Shown here one piece after another: positions 10,100 to 21,159 of a stretch of DNA of 64,000 nucleotides; the first letter of the stretch is position 1, and each line of letters opens with the position of its first letter. The position numbers and the translations under genes are program-made. The stretch is from Anodontia alba (taxonomy: Eukaryota > Mollusca > Bivalvia > Lucinida > Lucinidae). The notes under the pieces are model-generated. The model was not told the origin of the DNA. It did no database searches and worked only from the letters and a program-made list of their open reading frames with translations. Location of the stretch: positions 18,934,387 to 18,998,386 of the forward strand of contig OZ024830.1 of assembly GCA_964016985.1 (NCBI GenBank). The letters run 5' to 3'.

Positions 10100-11382
10100 T
10101 ACGAGGGCGAGTCAATAAAAAAAAACCAGCCTAACTTATTTCTGGGTGAGGTCAATCCCTTCTTTTTTGATGTAATTGCCCTCTAGAATGATGCACTTGG
10201 ACCAACTGTGTTCCAGTGCCATCAGCCCGAACTGAAGAAGCCAGGGTCCTTGTCTCTGACCCACTCCTCAACTGCCGCCACGACTTCTTCATTGGACTGG
10301 AAATGTTGTCCACGGATATCCTTTATCAAGTTTGGGAATAGGAAATAGTCACTAGGAGCTAAGTCCGGAGAATAGGCGGAGTGCGGTATTAGCTCGTACC
10401 CATTCCGCTCAACATCATCCATTGCAATTTTGCAAGTGTGGACTCTCCCATTGTCCTGTTGGAGCAGAATCCATTTGGGGAGTTTACCTTGGTGTTTGTC
10501 ACGGATCACAGTTCTCAGTTGGTCGAGCAAATTTGCATAATACACAACTGTTATTGTACTTTTCTTTGCTAGAAAGTCCAACATAATAACGCCTTGTGCA
10601 TCCCAAAATACAGTTGCCATCACCTTGCCAGAGGGTTGCATTTTGAACTTCTTTTGCCTCGGAGACCCTGGCCTTACACTCTGGAGACTTTGTGCTTTAT
10701 TCTCTGGCTCATAATAATGGACCCAGGTCTCATCTACAGTCACCAGACGTGAAAAGAAACCATCTTCCTTTGACCTAAACCTCTTCAACAATGCGCTGCA
10801 TACTGATGCTCTGGTTGCCATTTGCTTGTCGCTAGGGGATTTTGGGACCAACGGGCTGTTAGCTTGTGCATACCCAAGCGATCATGTAAAGTTGTTGAAA
10901 AGCTACCATGTGAAATGTGTAATGCATTCGCTATTTCTTCCACCTTAATTCGCCTATCAGAGTACACCAGATCCCGTACTTTGTTACACATTTCTTCATC
11001 GGTGGCATCTGATGGGCGTCCAGACCTGGTTTCGTCTTCTAAAGATGTTCTACTGCGTTTGAATTCCCCAACCCAGAATAACTTGTGCATATGATGGTGC
11101 AGAAGACCCAAAAACATTGGTCAACTCGCAATGTATTTTCTGACCTATTTTCCCTTTCAAATACAAGTACCGAATTACAGCATGGTACTCAACTTTTGAC
11201 GAAAAGCTTATTTTTGCATCGCTAGCCATGTTTGACATTCAATATCTTATGAGTGAATGACACGATAAGGTGCAATTTTGCCCTCGGGCCTAAAACATGT
11301 ATTGAAACAAGGCATGAAAATCTTGGATATCTTGGTCAATTGGAAATGGGATAGGCTGATTACTTACTGACTTGCCCTCGTA
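10100..11382 (-). mobile_element. mariner (Tc1/mariner superfamily) DNA transposon
   Basis: Terminal inverted repeats: TACGAGGGCGAGTCAATAA at the left, and TACGAGGGCAAGTCAGTAA read inward from the right. TA lies at both ends, as expected for TA target duplication. The length of 1,283 bp is normal for mariner. The transposase inside reads on the minus strand and is broken by frameshifts, so the copy is non-autonomous. It could still be mobilised in trans if a related transposase exists; that is inference. Confidence 0.9.
10136..11238 (-). pseudogene. mariner transposase, frameshifted
   Basis: Translation starts at ATG 11238 or 11229 (MASDAKISF) with the N-terminal helix-turn-helix half of a mariner transposase. 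It shifts frame after SYAQV (about 11110), continues through FWVGEFKRSRTSLEDETRSG (about 11070-11010), shifts back after KLTARW (about 10835), and shifts a third time after GFFSSG (about 10225) before ending LTQK and a stop at 10138-10136. The catalytic motifs are present: VDETW, then QQDNGRVH, then YSPDLAPSDYFLF, giving D,D34D (34 residues between the last two aspartates). Three frameshifts make it inactive. The family is the SETMAR-type mariner group. Confidence 0.9.
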
Positions 11383-11407
11383 TGTCATGAATGGCATACA
11401 TTTAAAA

Positions 11408-11640
11408 ACATGATTATCAAACAATAAAAATATGTAAATCAATTAGTTCCAGGTTATCCAGATAAATATTATTTTTCTTATTTCTCCATGAAAACATGTT
11501 AAGGAAAATATAAATCATTTTAAGGAAAATATCAATATCAAACAATAAAAATATGTAAATCAATTAGTTCCAGGATATCCAGATAAACATTATTTTTCTT
11601 ATTTCTCCATGAAAACAGTAAAGAAAAATATCAATAAAAT
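11408..11640. repeat. 121-bp tandem duplication
   Basis: ATCAAACAATAAAAATATG starts at 11415 and again at 11536, followed in both by AATCAATTAGTTCCAGG and TTATTTCTCCATGAAAAC. The right parts resemble one arm of the core-2 MITEs, whose other arm is missing. Confidence 0.7.
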
Positions 11641-11724
11641 TCCTTAATCAAAATAACTAAACTGCATTGAAATAAAAAAATCAACATATCAGCTGCAACA
11701 AGAAAAAAAAAAAAGACATCTTTA

Positions 11725-12061
11725 CCCTAATCCTGCTGAACCCATATATGTCCTGCATTTGCAAACAGTGTAGATCCAGTTCAGTTGGCTTCAACAAGCC
11801 AAATGATTTGGATCTGCACTGTTCTTCATTCTAGAAGTGAATTTGTATCAACAACCCGGATAACAGATTTAAATAAGTCGGCTGACTTTCTTTTAGATCC
11901 CTTTTGTATATATGTCATATATTCTATGTTTTTTTTTTGTATTCCTCTTTAAGGGTTTATACCAATATAACACTTTCAAACCAACCTGGATCAAGCAATT
12001 TGATTAGCTGACAAATATATTAGAAATGGGTGTGGCAATTTATTCAACTAGGCAAGGGTTA
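11725..12061. repeat. MITE family A copy with internal extra sequence
   Basis: Left end CCTAATCCTGCTGAACCC, core-1 hairpin at 11760-11824, right end GGCAAGGGTTAA. About 100 bp of unrelated A/T-rich sequence (11870-11985) separates the core from the usual right flank. Confidence 0.6.
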
Positions 12062-12094
12062 AGACATATGAAAACAGTGAATTCACAGATCTGC

Positions 12095-12290
12095 CTGCAT
12101 ATTCAGGGGCAGATCCAGTAATTTTAAAAAGGGGGGTTAGCTTTGACCACTTTGCCATTATTTTCTCAGAATTCCCTATGAAAATGAAATGATTTAGACT
12201 CCAATGTGAGCGACTGAACCCCCCCCCCCCACCCCTTCCCCCCGTCAGCCACCCATCCACCAAGAACCATCTCTAAATCTGCAACTGACA
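12095..12290. other. G-tract and C-tract flanked segment
   Basis: GGGGCAGATCC at the left and a C-run at about 12220-12245 resemble the edges of a repeat also seen at 41590-41910 (TGGCGGATTC and GGATCCGCAC). No coding content is seen. Confidence 0.35.
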
Positions 12291-12406
12291 TTCCTGCTGT
12301 TTGATTAATACATATGTTGTCAGCTTAGCAAATCATTTAAATATTTCAGAATGAAACAAAAGAGGGCAAAAACCTTGATCAGACTGTGTTGGTACATAAT
12401 GATCAA

Positions 12407-12600
12407 GGCCCAGTTGTTCAAAGCATCATTAGCTTAACGAGCTCGTTAGTGGTCAAAATGCTAACTGTTCTAGTAAGTACAATATCTAATTCACAGTTAT
12501 TTTTTCAGCAAAAATATTAGCATATGTTCCATATTCAATGATCAAAGTTTTAACGATACTTTAACTAACGACATTGTTAGTTTTCAACAACTGAATCTCT
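12407..12600. repeat. MITE with GGCCCAGTTGTTCAAA ends, copy 1
   Basis: Left end AGGCCCAGTTGTTCAAAGC; the right end TCAACAACTGAATC is diverged. Internal CTAACGA/TCGTTAG motifs are inverted about the centre. Other copies at 19549-19769 and 59099-59341. Confidence 0.6.
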
Positions 12601-12629
12601 GCATTTCGCATATGCTAAAGTGACCTCAA

Positions 12630-12832
12630 AGATCCAGATAAGGCTCTTTTTTAACAAAAAAGTTTTTGATATTTTTGTTGTTTCCCCATGAAAACATATG
12701 TTGTGGGTACTCATTAGAAGTGCCTTCGAGAGGCACTTCTAATGAGTACCCGTACAATAAATTTTAATGGAGAAATAAGAAAAATATTCATGGGATACCT
12801 CCTCTGATCTAGAGCTGTGACAACATTTCAAT
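12630..12832. repeat. Palindromic MITE with core-2 hairpin
   Basis: Arms ACATATGTTGTGGGTACTCA and its complement meet at GTGCCTTCGAGAGGCAC. Outer ends GATCCAGATAAGGC and CTCTGATCTAGAGC are inverted. Confidence 0.7.
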
Positions 12833-12932
12833 TGAAGCAGCTGTCTGATCAGTTTTCATTGTCCATTTGTAAAATGCCTTTTGATCTGTGGCTCTCCACA
12901 CTGCCCAGTAAAGACTGGTCAGACAGTGTACA

Positions 12933-13146
12933 TTAACCCTTTAAGCCCTGACTTTCTGAAGTGGACTTTTCCATCTTAGCGTTGGACTTGTCCACTGATG
13001 CAAATAAGGGTTTCAGTCTGAAATATAAATAGAATGACAAACAGTGTAGATCCTGATGAGATGGCTCATTTTGAGCCATCTCATCTGGATTTACACTGTT
13101 TGCACAGGTACTGGTTTTGTTTTAGTCTGCCGGGCTGAAAGGATTA
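12933..13146. repeat. MITE family E (TTAACCCTTTAAGCCCTGA ends)
   Basis: Left end TTAACCCTTTAAGCCCTGA, right end GGGCTGAAAGGATTAA, core-1 hairpin at 13036-13102 with GAGATGGCTCATTTTGAGCC at its tip. Confidence 0.65.
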
Positions 13147-13228
13147 AGAATAAGGCTGCTCTGTCTTCACTCTCCACTTGTAAAAGCCTATGATCCTTCG
13201 CTATCCACATTGCCCAACAAAGACTGAT

Positions 13229-13538
13229 TGATTGATTGATTGAGCTGAGGTTTTACGGCCCTGCCAACCCATTAGGGTCATGTCAAGATGGTCAGTTTAC
13301 ATAAATACACTTTACCTGGACGGGCTTAGTTCTCTAAGCGGTTAACCAGGATTTGTGCACATTCTTTTGCCAAAAACTGGAAACTGCCCTTCTTGAATCA
13401 GCGAAATGGGAGAGAAATAGCTCAGAAAATATTTCATGATCAATTTCCATGAAAGACTGTTGCCAGACCTGGCAGGGATCGAACCCGCAACCTACTGATC
13501 ACCAGTCAGACTCAATTCCAACCGAGCCATCGAGGCCC
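13229..13538 (-). mobile_element. tRNA-type SINE, complete copy with 17-bp target duplication
   Basis: On the minus strand the head carries a box-A-like ATGGCTCGGTTGG and a box-B GGTTCGATCCC in tRNA-like spacing; the element ends at CCTCAGCTCAATCAATCA. The 17-bp direct repeats GCCCAACAAAGACTGAT at 13212-13228 and 13539-13555 are identical. This is the best reference copy of the family in the window. Confidence 0.85.
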
Positions 13539-13812
13539 GCCCAACAAAGACTGATCAGATTGTGCTGGCCAAGATTGAGGCTGATCTGTCTTCGCTGTCC
13601 ACTTGTAAAAGCCTTCAACCCTTAGCTATCCACATTGCCCAACAAAGACAGGTCAGATCTGAGATCACTGGGGCCACATGTCCAAAATTACAGATTCTCC
13701 TGTTGCAGCTCATATAGAAATGACTCAAAACAATAAAATTACAAACACCTAAAAATACTGCTTAACTTCTGAGATTACTTTGGAAGCAGTAAAACTGAAA
13801 ATGCCTACAGAT

Positions 13813-14135
13813 ACTGCTTAATCCTTTCAACCCTGCAGACCAAGACAGATACTTTTGCAAACAGTGTAGATCCTGATGAGATGGCTCATAATGAGCCATC
13901 TCATCAGGATCTACACTGTTTGCCAATTCTGTTTTTTTTTTTTTGTTTTTTTTTTGTTTTTTTTTTTGCCTGAAACCCCTATTCACAACAATGAATGTGT
14001 CCAAATTCAGAGATGGGAACCCCTATTCACAACAATGAATGTGTCCAAATTCAGAGATGGAAACCCCTATTCACAACAATGAATGTGTCCAAATTCAAAG
14101 ACAGAAGAGTCCATTTTATAAACTCTGGGCTGAAA
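13813..14135. repeat. MITE family E with poly-T and 44-bp triplication inside
   Basis: Left end TTAATCCTTTCAACCCTG, right end CTCTGGGCTGAAAAGAT. The core-1 hairpin (13857-13923) is followed by a T-rich run and three 44-bp units beginning AACCCCTATTCACAAC at 13974, 14018 and 14062. Confidence 0.65.
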
Positions 14136-14274
14136 AGATAAATTTCTGAGATGACCTTGAACACTGGGCAAAGGCACATTTCTAAAGGCAGACCACCACC
14201 ATCTGGACTGCAAAAATGCAAAACTACTCCATGCAGTTCTTTCTTTGTTCATACCCTATTTACCCTGAGTATTC

Positions 14275-14580
14275 CAACAGACAAGCCTGAGCAAACAATG
14301 TAGATCCAGATCAGATACTGCAGAATGTAGCATCTGATCACGGTCTAACCATTATAAAATGGCAGTCAAATGTGTTGGTTCAAACTTAAGAAAAAATTAA
14401 TGTTTTGAATACTTGACCCTTGTCTTGTTGATCCTGGATAGGTCCTGCTTTTGAAAACAATGTAGATCCAGATCCAGATCAGTTGCCTTCTGATATATCA
14501 ACAGTCTGGATTAAGTATGACTGGCTGACACATAGAAATGGGTGTGGCATCTTAATTTATTCAGCATGCCAAGTGTTAGG
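14275..14580. repeat. Degraded core-1 MITEs
   Basis: Two partial elements: 14285-14345 (CAAACAATGTAGATCCAGAT with a damaged right arm) and 14416-14580, a family A remnant lacking the right half of its core but keeping CTTAATTTATTCAGCATG. Confidence 0.5.
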
Positions 14581-14600
14581 GTAAATATGTCATACCATGC

Positions 14601-14878
14601 ATCACCAAAACATGCCTATATAATTTTGACCCTCTTAAACCCCACTTTTATATAGTAAAACTGGGGTTTACAGGGGTATACATTAATTTTCTTATTTCTG
14701 CTCAAAAACATAGATTGTGGGTACTCATTGGAACTGCCTCATTGAGGCAGTTCTAAAGAGTACCCACAACCTATGTTTTGAGCAGAAATATGAATAATAT
14801 CAGAAATTTTTATCTGAAAATTTCAAATTTTTGGTTGTAAAATTTTCAGTATATTTGAATAGGCGTGTTTTAGTAATG
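14601..14878. repeat. MITE family H (CGAAAACACGCC ends, core-2 hairpin)
   Basis: The left end ATCACCAAAACATGCCTATA mirrors TAGGCGTGTTTTAGTAAT on the right. The core is ATTGTGGGTACTCATTGG and its complement. An asymmetric CCCCAGTTTTACTATATA-type segment lies in one flank. Six further copies lie at 48.6-59.4 kb. Confidence 0.75.
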
Positions 14879-15032
14879 GTCACGCCTTTGTGAACCAGTA
14901 AAGAATGTAACTTTGGTCCATCCATATTGATATAAATGATTGCAGCAAAGATGACTTTCATCTACCTGAGCATGGGCCAACAAAGTAATTACCCTATACA
15001 CTGGGACACATTAACTCCTTACAATACCTGTC

Positions 15033-15232
15033 TTAACCCTTGTCATGCTGAAAAATTAAGATACCAAGCCCATTTCTAATTATCAGCCAATCAGATTACT
15101 TCATCCAGATTGCTGATACAAATTCACATACATAATGACAAACAGTGCAGATCCAGATCAAGCCAACTGATCTGGTGTTACACTGTTTGCTAGGACAGGG
15201 CATGTCGTGTTCAGCAAGAGAAGGGTTAACAT
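15033..15232. repeat. MITE family A, inverted orientation
   Basis: TTAACCCTTGTCATGCTGAA at the left, GAAGGGTTAA at the right. The core-1 hairpin at 15141-15190 has lost its tip. Confidence 0.65.
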
Positions 15233-15445
15233 TTAACCAAGTTCATTACATGGGCAGTAATTCTGAAATCTCAGAATTTGCCCGACAATGTGCCTATAGG
15301 GATATGTGCGTTAATTAGGTTGAATAAAGTTTTCTCACAGTAAACAATAATAGCCAGCTAAAACTTAAAATTAGAGACAGCAGTTGTATTATGCCGAAAA
15401 TAACACTGGAATGTTTTTTAAATATAACAACATGTAATATGCATT

Positions 15446-15680
15446 TAACCCATTGCAGTCTGGAGACCCCTAAAAGGATAACTGGCAACCAGTGCAGAAA
15501 CTGATCAGATGCTGCAGAATGCGGCGTCTAATCAGGGTCTCCACTGTTTGCAAATAGTTTAGCTATTTTTCTGTAGGAATATCTAAATCTCATAGCCAGG
15601 CAATCTCATAGCCTGGTGTACCTAAAAATGCTTCCAATATATAGTGTAGGGGGAGTCTATTCAGTCTGCAAGGGGTAAAA
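15446..15680. repeat. MITE family F (TTAACCCATTGCAGTCTGG ends)
   Basis: Left end TTAACCCATTGCAGTCTGG, right end CAGTCTGCAAGGGGTAAA, core-1 hairpin at 15493-15552 with a CGGCGTC tip. Confidence 0.6.
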
Positions 15681-15739
15681 ATGCTTAAGGGAATGGACAC
15701 ACTTTCAGGAAAGGCAACTCTAACCAAAAAAAATAAAAC

Positions 15740-15815
15740 AGATCTTTACAAACAGTGGAGATAAGATCAGATGCCATATTCCGTCTGATCATTGTCAACA
15801 CTGTCTGCCACATAC
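15740..15815. repeat. Isolated core-1 hairpin, decayed
   Basis: CAAACAGTGGAGATAAGATC pairs imperfectly with CATTGTCAACACTGTCTG. No surrounding family ends are seen. Confidence 0.45.
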
Positions 15816-15851
15816 TTTGCAAATTATAGTACCAATGACATTATGGCAGTT

Positions 15852-15926
15852 CTCATATAACACCCCATCATATAGATAATGGACACTACTAGTGTCCATT
15901 ATCTATACGATGGGATGTTATATGAG
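15852..15926. repeat. Near-perfect 75-bp palindrome
   Basis: The arms start CTCATATAACACCCCATC and are matched by GATGGGATGTTATATGAG, meeting at GGACACTACTAGTGTCC with its centre at 15889. Only one or two mismatches are visible. No second copy is recognised. Confidence 0.75.
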
Positions 15927-15969
15927 TGACAGTGACTACCAAACAGAACAATGAAAGTGTCCAGTGACT

Positions 15970-16195
15970 ACTATATTTACCCTAAATAAAGGGATATCGT
16001 AACTCCCTACCATACTTGTTTTAAACTAAGAACAGGCCTGTTTTACTACCTAATGATAATGTCTAAAAGCTGCTGGACTGAGCGGTGAACAGAGTAGACC
16101 CTGAACAGATGCCATTTTCTAAGGTTTCTGATCTTGGTCTACACTGTTTGCTCAGACATGTCTGTCCCAATACTTAGGGATATTACAGTATATCT
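15970..16195. repeat. MITE family B copy
   Basis: Left ACCCTAAATAAAGGGATA, core-1 hairpin at 16093-16150, right GTCCCAATACTTAGGG. Internal CTGTTTTACTACCT and AAAGCTGCTGGACTGAG are family B signatures. Confidence 0.65.
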
Positions 16196-16514
16196 GGGAG
16201 TAATGGGTTACATCTCTTTCAACTTTATCTAAGTCATACCAAGACTACGAAGTATACATTTCTGAGACATGAGATAATGAGTATGAATCTCACTTTCGAC
16301 CCTATTATTCCTATGGTCTCAAGGAACTGCATTGCTCACTGATGTATCTGTCTACTTTACCTTTCTTCTTCATCATGCTTACAATAGCACTTTAATGTAT
16401 AAGACCTCTTTTGAGAATAAAATCCTTAATGCAATTAACATATGTCATTAGATTCTGTTCAAACACAATGTACTTATGGGGACTAGAATCACTAGGTAGA
16501 CTTTCTGCCATTTT

Positions 16515-16715
16515 TAATCCATGTCCTGCTGAACCCAAATATACCCTGCCTTTGCAAACAGTGCAGATCCAGATCAGTTGGCTTCTGAACAGATCTGGAT
16601 CTGCACTGTTTGCCATTAAGAATGTGAAACTATAGCAACAATCCCGATCAAGTAATCTTATTGGTTGAAGATTAGAAGTGGGCATGGCATCTTAAACTAT
16701 TCAGCATAACAAAGA
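16515..16715. repeat. MITE family A, damaged copy
   Basis: CCATGTCCTGCTGAACCC left end, core-1 hairpin at 16555-16613 with a deleted tip, right flank GAAGTGGGCATGGCATCTTA, ending CAGCATAACAAAG without the final TTAA. Confidence 0.6.
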
Positions 16716-16989
16716 AGATGAGTTTTGTTGCTTAAGTTCCTGTTGGCTTTCCTGCAGTCCCAGGCCCTTCTGAAAGGAGTCTACTCTAACAGGAAAGAAT
16801 TTGCTCCCAAGAGTAGCAATTTCTTCCTTTTTAGAGTTGACCACATTTTCAGATAGGAGGCAAAATGAATTTGACAGCTGTTTCCCTGAAAGTGTATCCC
16901 TCAGAGTGTTACATATTATTTTTATCTTCCTGTATATGTCAGAAAAACATGATTTCCACCAAACACAATGACAATAAAACATGAAACGA

Positions 16990-17408
16990 TAATACCCCAC
17001 AATTATTATTATGTTGCAGGCAGATAACTCTGTCACAAATAGATAAAATTTGCCCATCAGCACTCCCAAACCACAATATCAATGCACACACCAAGCTTGG
17101 TGAAAATCCATTGATAGTTACTAAAAGTTATCATCCGGAAATGAAAATACAGATGTATCGCGGGCAGATAACTCTGTCAAAAATTGTCTAAATTTGCCCA
17201 TTAACAATCCCAAACTGGAGCTCAACAATATCAATGCACACACGAGTTTAATGAAAATCCATTGACATTTACCCAAGTGTTATCGTCCAGAAATGAAATT
17301 ACGGACGGATGGACGGATGACAGACAGATGAATGGACACAAAGATGGATGCACAGACAGCCAACATAATACCATAATACCCCGCCACTATCGTGTGGCCG
17401 GGTACAAA
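16990..17408 (+). mobile_element. Tandem-repeat element, same family as 68-497
   Basis: Units beginning GGCAGATAACTCTGTCA at 17019 and 17163 (period 144 bp), then GACGGATGGACGGATGACAG and a terminal hairpin CCGCCACTATCGTGTGGC followed by CGGGTACAAAAA. No coding content. Confidence 0.65.
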
Positions 17409-17516
17409 AAGGCATTGTACACCATAATACCCTAGCAGTGGAGACTATGTCTAAGTAAATCACTTTTTTGACACAAAAAGGGAAATAACTCTGAATGAGA
17501 TCTTCAAACTTTGCTC

Positions 17517-17733
17517 ATTAACCCTTGTCCTGCTGAACCCAGATATACCCTTCCTTTGCACACAGTGTAGATCCAGATCAGTTGGCTTCTTCAGAAGCCA
17601 AGTGATCTGGATCTGCACGGTTTGCCATTAAGGACGTGAATTTGTATCAACAACATGGATCAAGTAATCTGATTGGCTGGAAATTAGAAGTGGGCATGGC
17701 TTATTAATTTATTCAGCATGGCAAGGGTTAACG
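17517..17733. repeat. MITE family A, full copy
   Basis: Flanked by TTAA on both sides (CATTAACCC and GGGTTAACGAG). Core-1 hairpin at 17561-17629. Confidence 0.7.
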
Positions 17734-17859
17734 AGCCCATACTAAATCTTTTTGATGCCAAATAATAATAATGTACATGTAAAGTTCATATAAATCCTTA
17801 ATGAGAAATGGACACACCGGGTAGATTTTCTGTCATTTTCTACTAGGAAGTCAACTTCT

Positions 17860-18010
17860 GTGACTTCCTGTGTGCATGATTCCTGCACATCAAGCCCCTT
17901 TTGAAAAGCGGTCTACTCTAAAAGAAAAGAATTTGCTCCTTTTAGGAGCAAATTCCTTCCTTTTAGACTAGACCCTTTTTCCTTTTAGAGTAGACACTTT
18001 TGGTAGACAA
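17860..18010. repeat. Palindrome centred on CCTTTTAGGAGC
   Basis: AGAATTTGCTCC and GGAGCAAATTC arms lie inside longer imperfect arms carrying GGTCTACTCTAAAAG and CTTTTAGAGTAGAC. A diverged relative is at 16765-16850. Confidence 0.55.
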
Positions 18011-18522
18011 GCTTCCCCTAAAAGTGTATTCATTCCCCTTAAACTATTACACATAAATATATGTATGACAGGCACACACAGACATCCAGTGGAATACATA
18101 TAACCCCCCTACCCCTCCCCCCCCCCCACCCCTCCCCCACTATCATGTGTCGGGTACAAAGATAAAATGCATTGATAAGGCATATATATAAACTGTCCAC
18201 TAAAGAAAATACACCAAACTTTGTCCAAATGGACATTACCCTTTCCCAACTAAATGCAAAATTACCAAACATTTAACCTTTAAACTGACATTCAAAACTG
18301 TAGCAGATGACATTCCAAAATATTTTTTTCAAAGGAAATAAGGACTCACATTTCAGTTGGCAATTCAAATGAAGCTTTAAGCCTTTTTTTTTTCTTAGAA
18401 AAAAAAATGGTATCTGCTGTCACTTTAAGCAATAACAGTTGACAAATGAGAATAGTTTTTCTTATTTTCACTGAACATATAGTTAAGCATTTAATTTCAA
18501 TTTCCTTGTGTGTATCAATTCT

Positions 18523-18735
18523 AATCCTTGTCATGCTGAATAAATAAAGATGACATGCCCATTTCTAATTTTCAGCCAATCAGATTACTTGAACCAGATT
18601 GTTGATAGAAATTCACATACTGAATGACAAACAGTGCAGATCCAGATCAGTTGGCTTCTTCAGAAGCCAACTGATCTGGATCTACACTGTTTGCAAAGGC
18701 AGGGCATATCTGGGTTCAGCATGACAAGGGCTAAT
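18523..18735. repeat. MITE family A, inverted orientation
   Basis: Near-complete: left CTAATCCTTGTCATGCTGAA, core-1 hairpin at 18628-18695, right CAGCATGACAAGGGC. Confidence 0.65.
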
Positions 18736-18779
18736 AAATACTCAAGCTAGAGCACATTCTTTAACAACTAAAAATACCT

Positions 18780-18930
18780 ACTATATTTACCCTATGCTTT
18801 CGAACCGACAGGCCTGAACAAACAATGCAAACCCTGATGAGATGCTGGAGAATGTGATTTAGACACATCCAAAAGTAGTAAAACGAACTTGTTCAAATTT
18901 TCGGACAAGTATAAGGAGTTTTATTATACA
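18780..18930. repeat. MITE family B, left half fused to right end
   Basis: TTTACCCTATGCTTTCGAAC and CAGGCCTGAACAAACAATG at left; the right arm of the core is lost, and the AAATTTTCGGACAAGTAT right end follows directly. Confidence 0.45.
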
Positions 18931-19345
18931 GCTATAAATATTAAATGATTAAGATCTGCGATAAAAGCCGAAGAGCTAGCTTGCCGATATCACAGGATAT
19001 TGGCATACTTACTCGATATTGCACATTTACTCGGTGCCTTCTCATATTACCGTTACATTATGTTGCTTTTGATGACGTCGTAATGCAGTGACATCGTGCC
19101 AAACCTTGTCACGCACATTGGTAGAATTCACATTTTTGTTATTAAAACAGCATTTTAAAGGTTAGAAACACCGAAAACAAAATAAATATTTATAGCTATA
19201 TAATAAAAGGGTTATTACGCTGATATTGGTGAATACTGTCCCTCGATGGGATATCTACAGACGCTCGCAAGCTTGCGTCCTTCGATATCCCAACTTGGGA
19301 CAATATTCACCAATATCAGTGCAACAACCCTATGATATTTAGGGT
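18918..19345. repeat. Palindromic element, about 430 bp
   Basis: Internal inverted pairs are ACAGCTATAAATATT with AATATTTATAGCTAT (about 18927 and 19186) and TATTGGTGAATACTGTCCC with GGGACAATATTCACCAATAT (19224-19243 and 19296-19315). GTTATTACGC and GCAACAACCC lie at the edges. Origin unknown. Confidence 0.5.
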
Positions 19346-19548
19346 AAATTCAATATTTACTATAAATATTTGGACATAGTAACTCTTTACCATATTCTAA
19401 CATTTGAACAAAACTATCTGGCAAGAAGATGATGTGTCTAAAACACACTGACCGACAGAAAAAAAATATAGACCCTTATTCAAAGTCTTTCAGAAAAGTT
19501 TTATATCGGTCAACATCATTTGTCCAGATGTGTCTATCAGGGCCCAGT

Positions 19549-19769
19549 CGTTTAAACCATCATTAGCTTAACAAGCTCGTTAGTGGTCAAAGTGTTAACT
19601 GTTCTAGTAAGTACAATATCTAATTCACAGTTATTTTTGCTGAAAAAATGTGAGTAGCTACTCACATTTTTTCAGCAAAAATATCAGCGTGTATGCCATA
19701 TTTAATGATCAAAGTTTTAACGATACGTTAACTAATGACATCTTTAGTTTCGAACAACTGAGCCCAGAA
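19549..19769. repeat. MITE with GGCCCAGT...ACTGAGCC ends, CAG target duplication
   Basis: CAG precedes GGCCCAGTCGTTTAAACC and CAG follows GAACAACTGAGCC. The centre is the hairpin GCTGAAAAAATGTGAGTAGC and its complement. A 3-bp target duplication and GG...CC ends would fit PIF/Harbinger-type elements (inference). Confidence 0.65.
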
Positions 19770-19835
19770 TGTTTAGAGTAAATACAACATAAAACAAAAT
19801 CATTAATATCAAAAAGGTAAAAATTAATGCATTGT

Positions 19836-20165
19836 ACCAGCACAGTGGCTCAATTGATAGAACATTCACTTTATGATCAGGAGTTTGTGGATTCGATCCC
19901 CTGCGGAGTCATACCAAAGACTTAAAAAAATGGTGCTAGCTGCTCTTTTGCTTGGTGCTCAGAAAATAGAGCTAGGAATCGGAACTGGTCAGCCCAGTAT
20001 CAATATAATGCAAATGGGTGGACTGTCATTTTATGTGACTTGAGTGTGATATTTCAGTAGTGTGGCAGCACTCTAAAAATGAACATTGAGCTCCCTGCCA
20101 CATCCAGACACAGTTGTGATATGACCGAAATGTTGAAAACAATGTAAAACCCAAATAAAACAAAC
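19836..20165 (+). mobile_element. tRNA-derived SINE, plus strand
   Basis: Box-A-like GTGGCTCAATTGATAGAAC and box B GGATTCGATCCC lie near the start. The tail is GTAAAACCCAAATAAAACAA, then AC. Direct repeats AAATTAATGCATTGT (19821-19835) and AAATTAAATGCATTGT (20166-20181) flank it with one indel. The tail resembles that of the two minus-strand SINE families. Confidence 0.8.
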
Positions 20166-20464
20166 AAATTAAATGCATTGTGGTACATATAAACAGAAAC
20201 AACAATGTTAATACTAAATATGAAACACAAAATATGGATAATTAAGGACTTTTCATCAAAGTGCCTCAGAAAAAAAAATATACTAGGACAAAAAAGAAAC
20301 GCCATGTAGCCTTTACAGATAGTTTTAAAGTAATTAATGTAATGTTGCATTCAATTTTTTTATTTATGTATAATCTTTCATCTTTATTGAACAAGTTGAC
20401 AAAGTTTCATTCGATTTTCAGTGACAATACTGAGAATAAAATACACCCTTTTGACAGTACCCCT

Positions 20465-20645
20465 ATTTGTGTAGTACAACATGTCTGGCACGTCAGTATC
20501 TTGTATGCTCTCCTGGCGCAGCTGTCTCAGCCCTTATTCTCCTGCATGGAATTCATCAGGGTGTATATCCTTGCAATGGGAATGTTATCCCACTCTTCAT
20601 GTAAGGCATATCTCAGCTGTGCCAGATTAGTGGGGGCATTTGTTC
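20465..20645 (-). pseudogene. Tc1-like transposase, C-terminal remnant
   Basis: Read on the minus strand, this encodes LAQLRYALHEEWDNIP followed by NSMQE. It is homologous to LAQLRNALIDEWHNIP in the Tc1-like transposase at 57.4 kb. The catalytic region is missing and no terminal repeats were found. Confidence 0.7.
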
Positions 20646-20930
20646 AATTTGAATCAAAATAAGGAAAGTCTATGTGAATACTTGAAAAGTATCAAATAGA
20701 CTGACAAATTGCTTGGGCAAACTCAAGGACATCGTTCTGCACAGGATTCTTGCACTTGAGCAAGTTCTTCTCTTAGTGAGTAATGGTATGCTATTGTGTA
20801 ATTTCAATCACATGTACTGGTGCACAGTGAACGAGATATCAATCTGACCGATGTCCATTATTCTAGGCCAAGCAATAAAATATTTCTTGCATATTCTATG
20901 TATCAGGCATTTTTTATTGTCCTAGTACAC

Positions 20931-21150
20931 CACAACCTCTTTATAACACTATTGTTGGAGTCCATAGCATAAACCGTGTTAATTAAACAACTATGTTATA
21001 GCCAAACAAAAATGTATAGATTATATAAAAAAATGACCACTTATGCTCATTTTTCAATATAATCTATACATTTTTGGGATCCATCTTTGATCTGTGTTAT
21101 ATCCAAAACCGTGTTATAACGAACCGTGTTATAAAGAGGTTGTAGTGTAT
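20931..21150. repeat. Pogo-like palindromic MITE
   Basis: TACACCACAACCTCTTTATA at the left mirrors TATAAAGAGGTTGTAGTGTA at the right. A second inverted pair (AAATGTATAGATTATAT and ATATAATCTATACATTT) flanks the centre. TA at both ends fits a Tc1/mariner-superfamily source. Confidence 0.65.
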
Positions 21151-21159
21151 AAATGAGGT

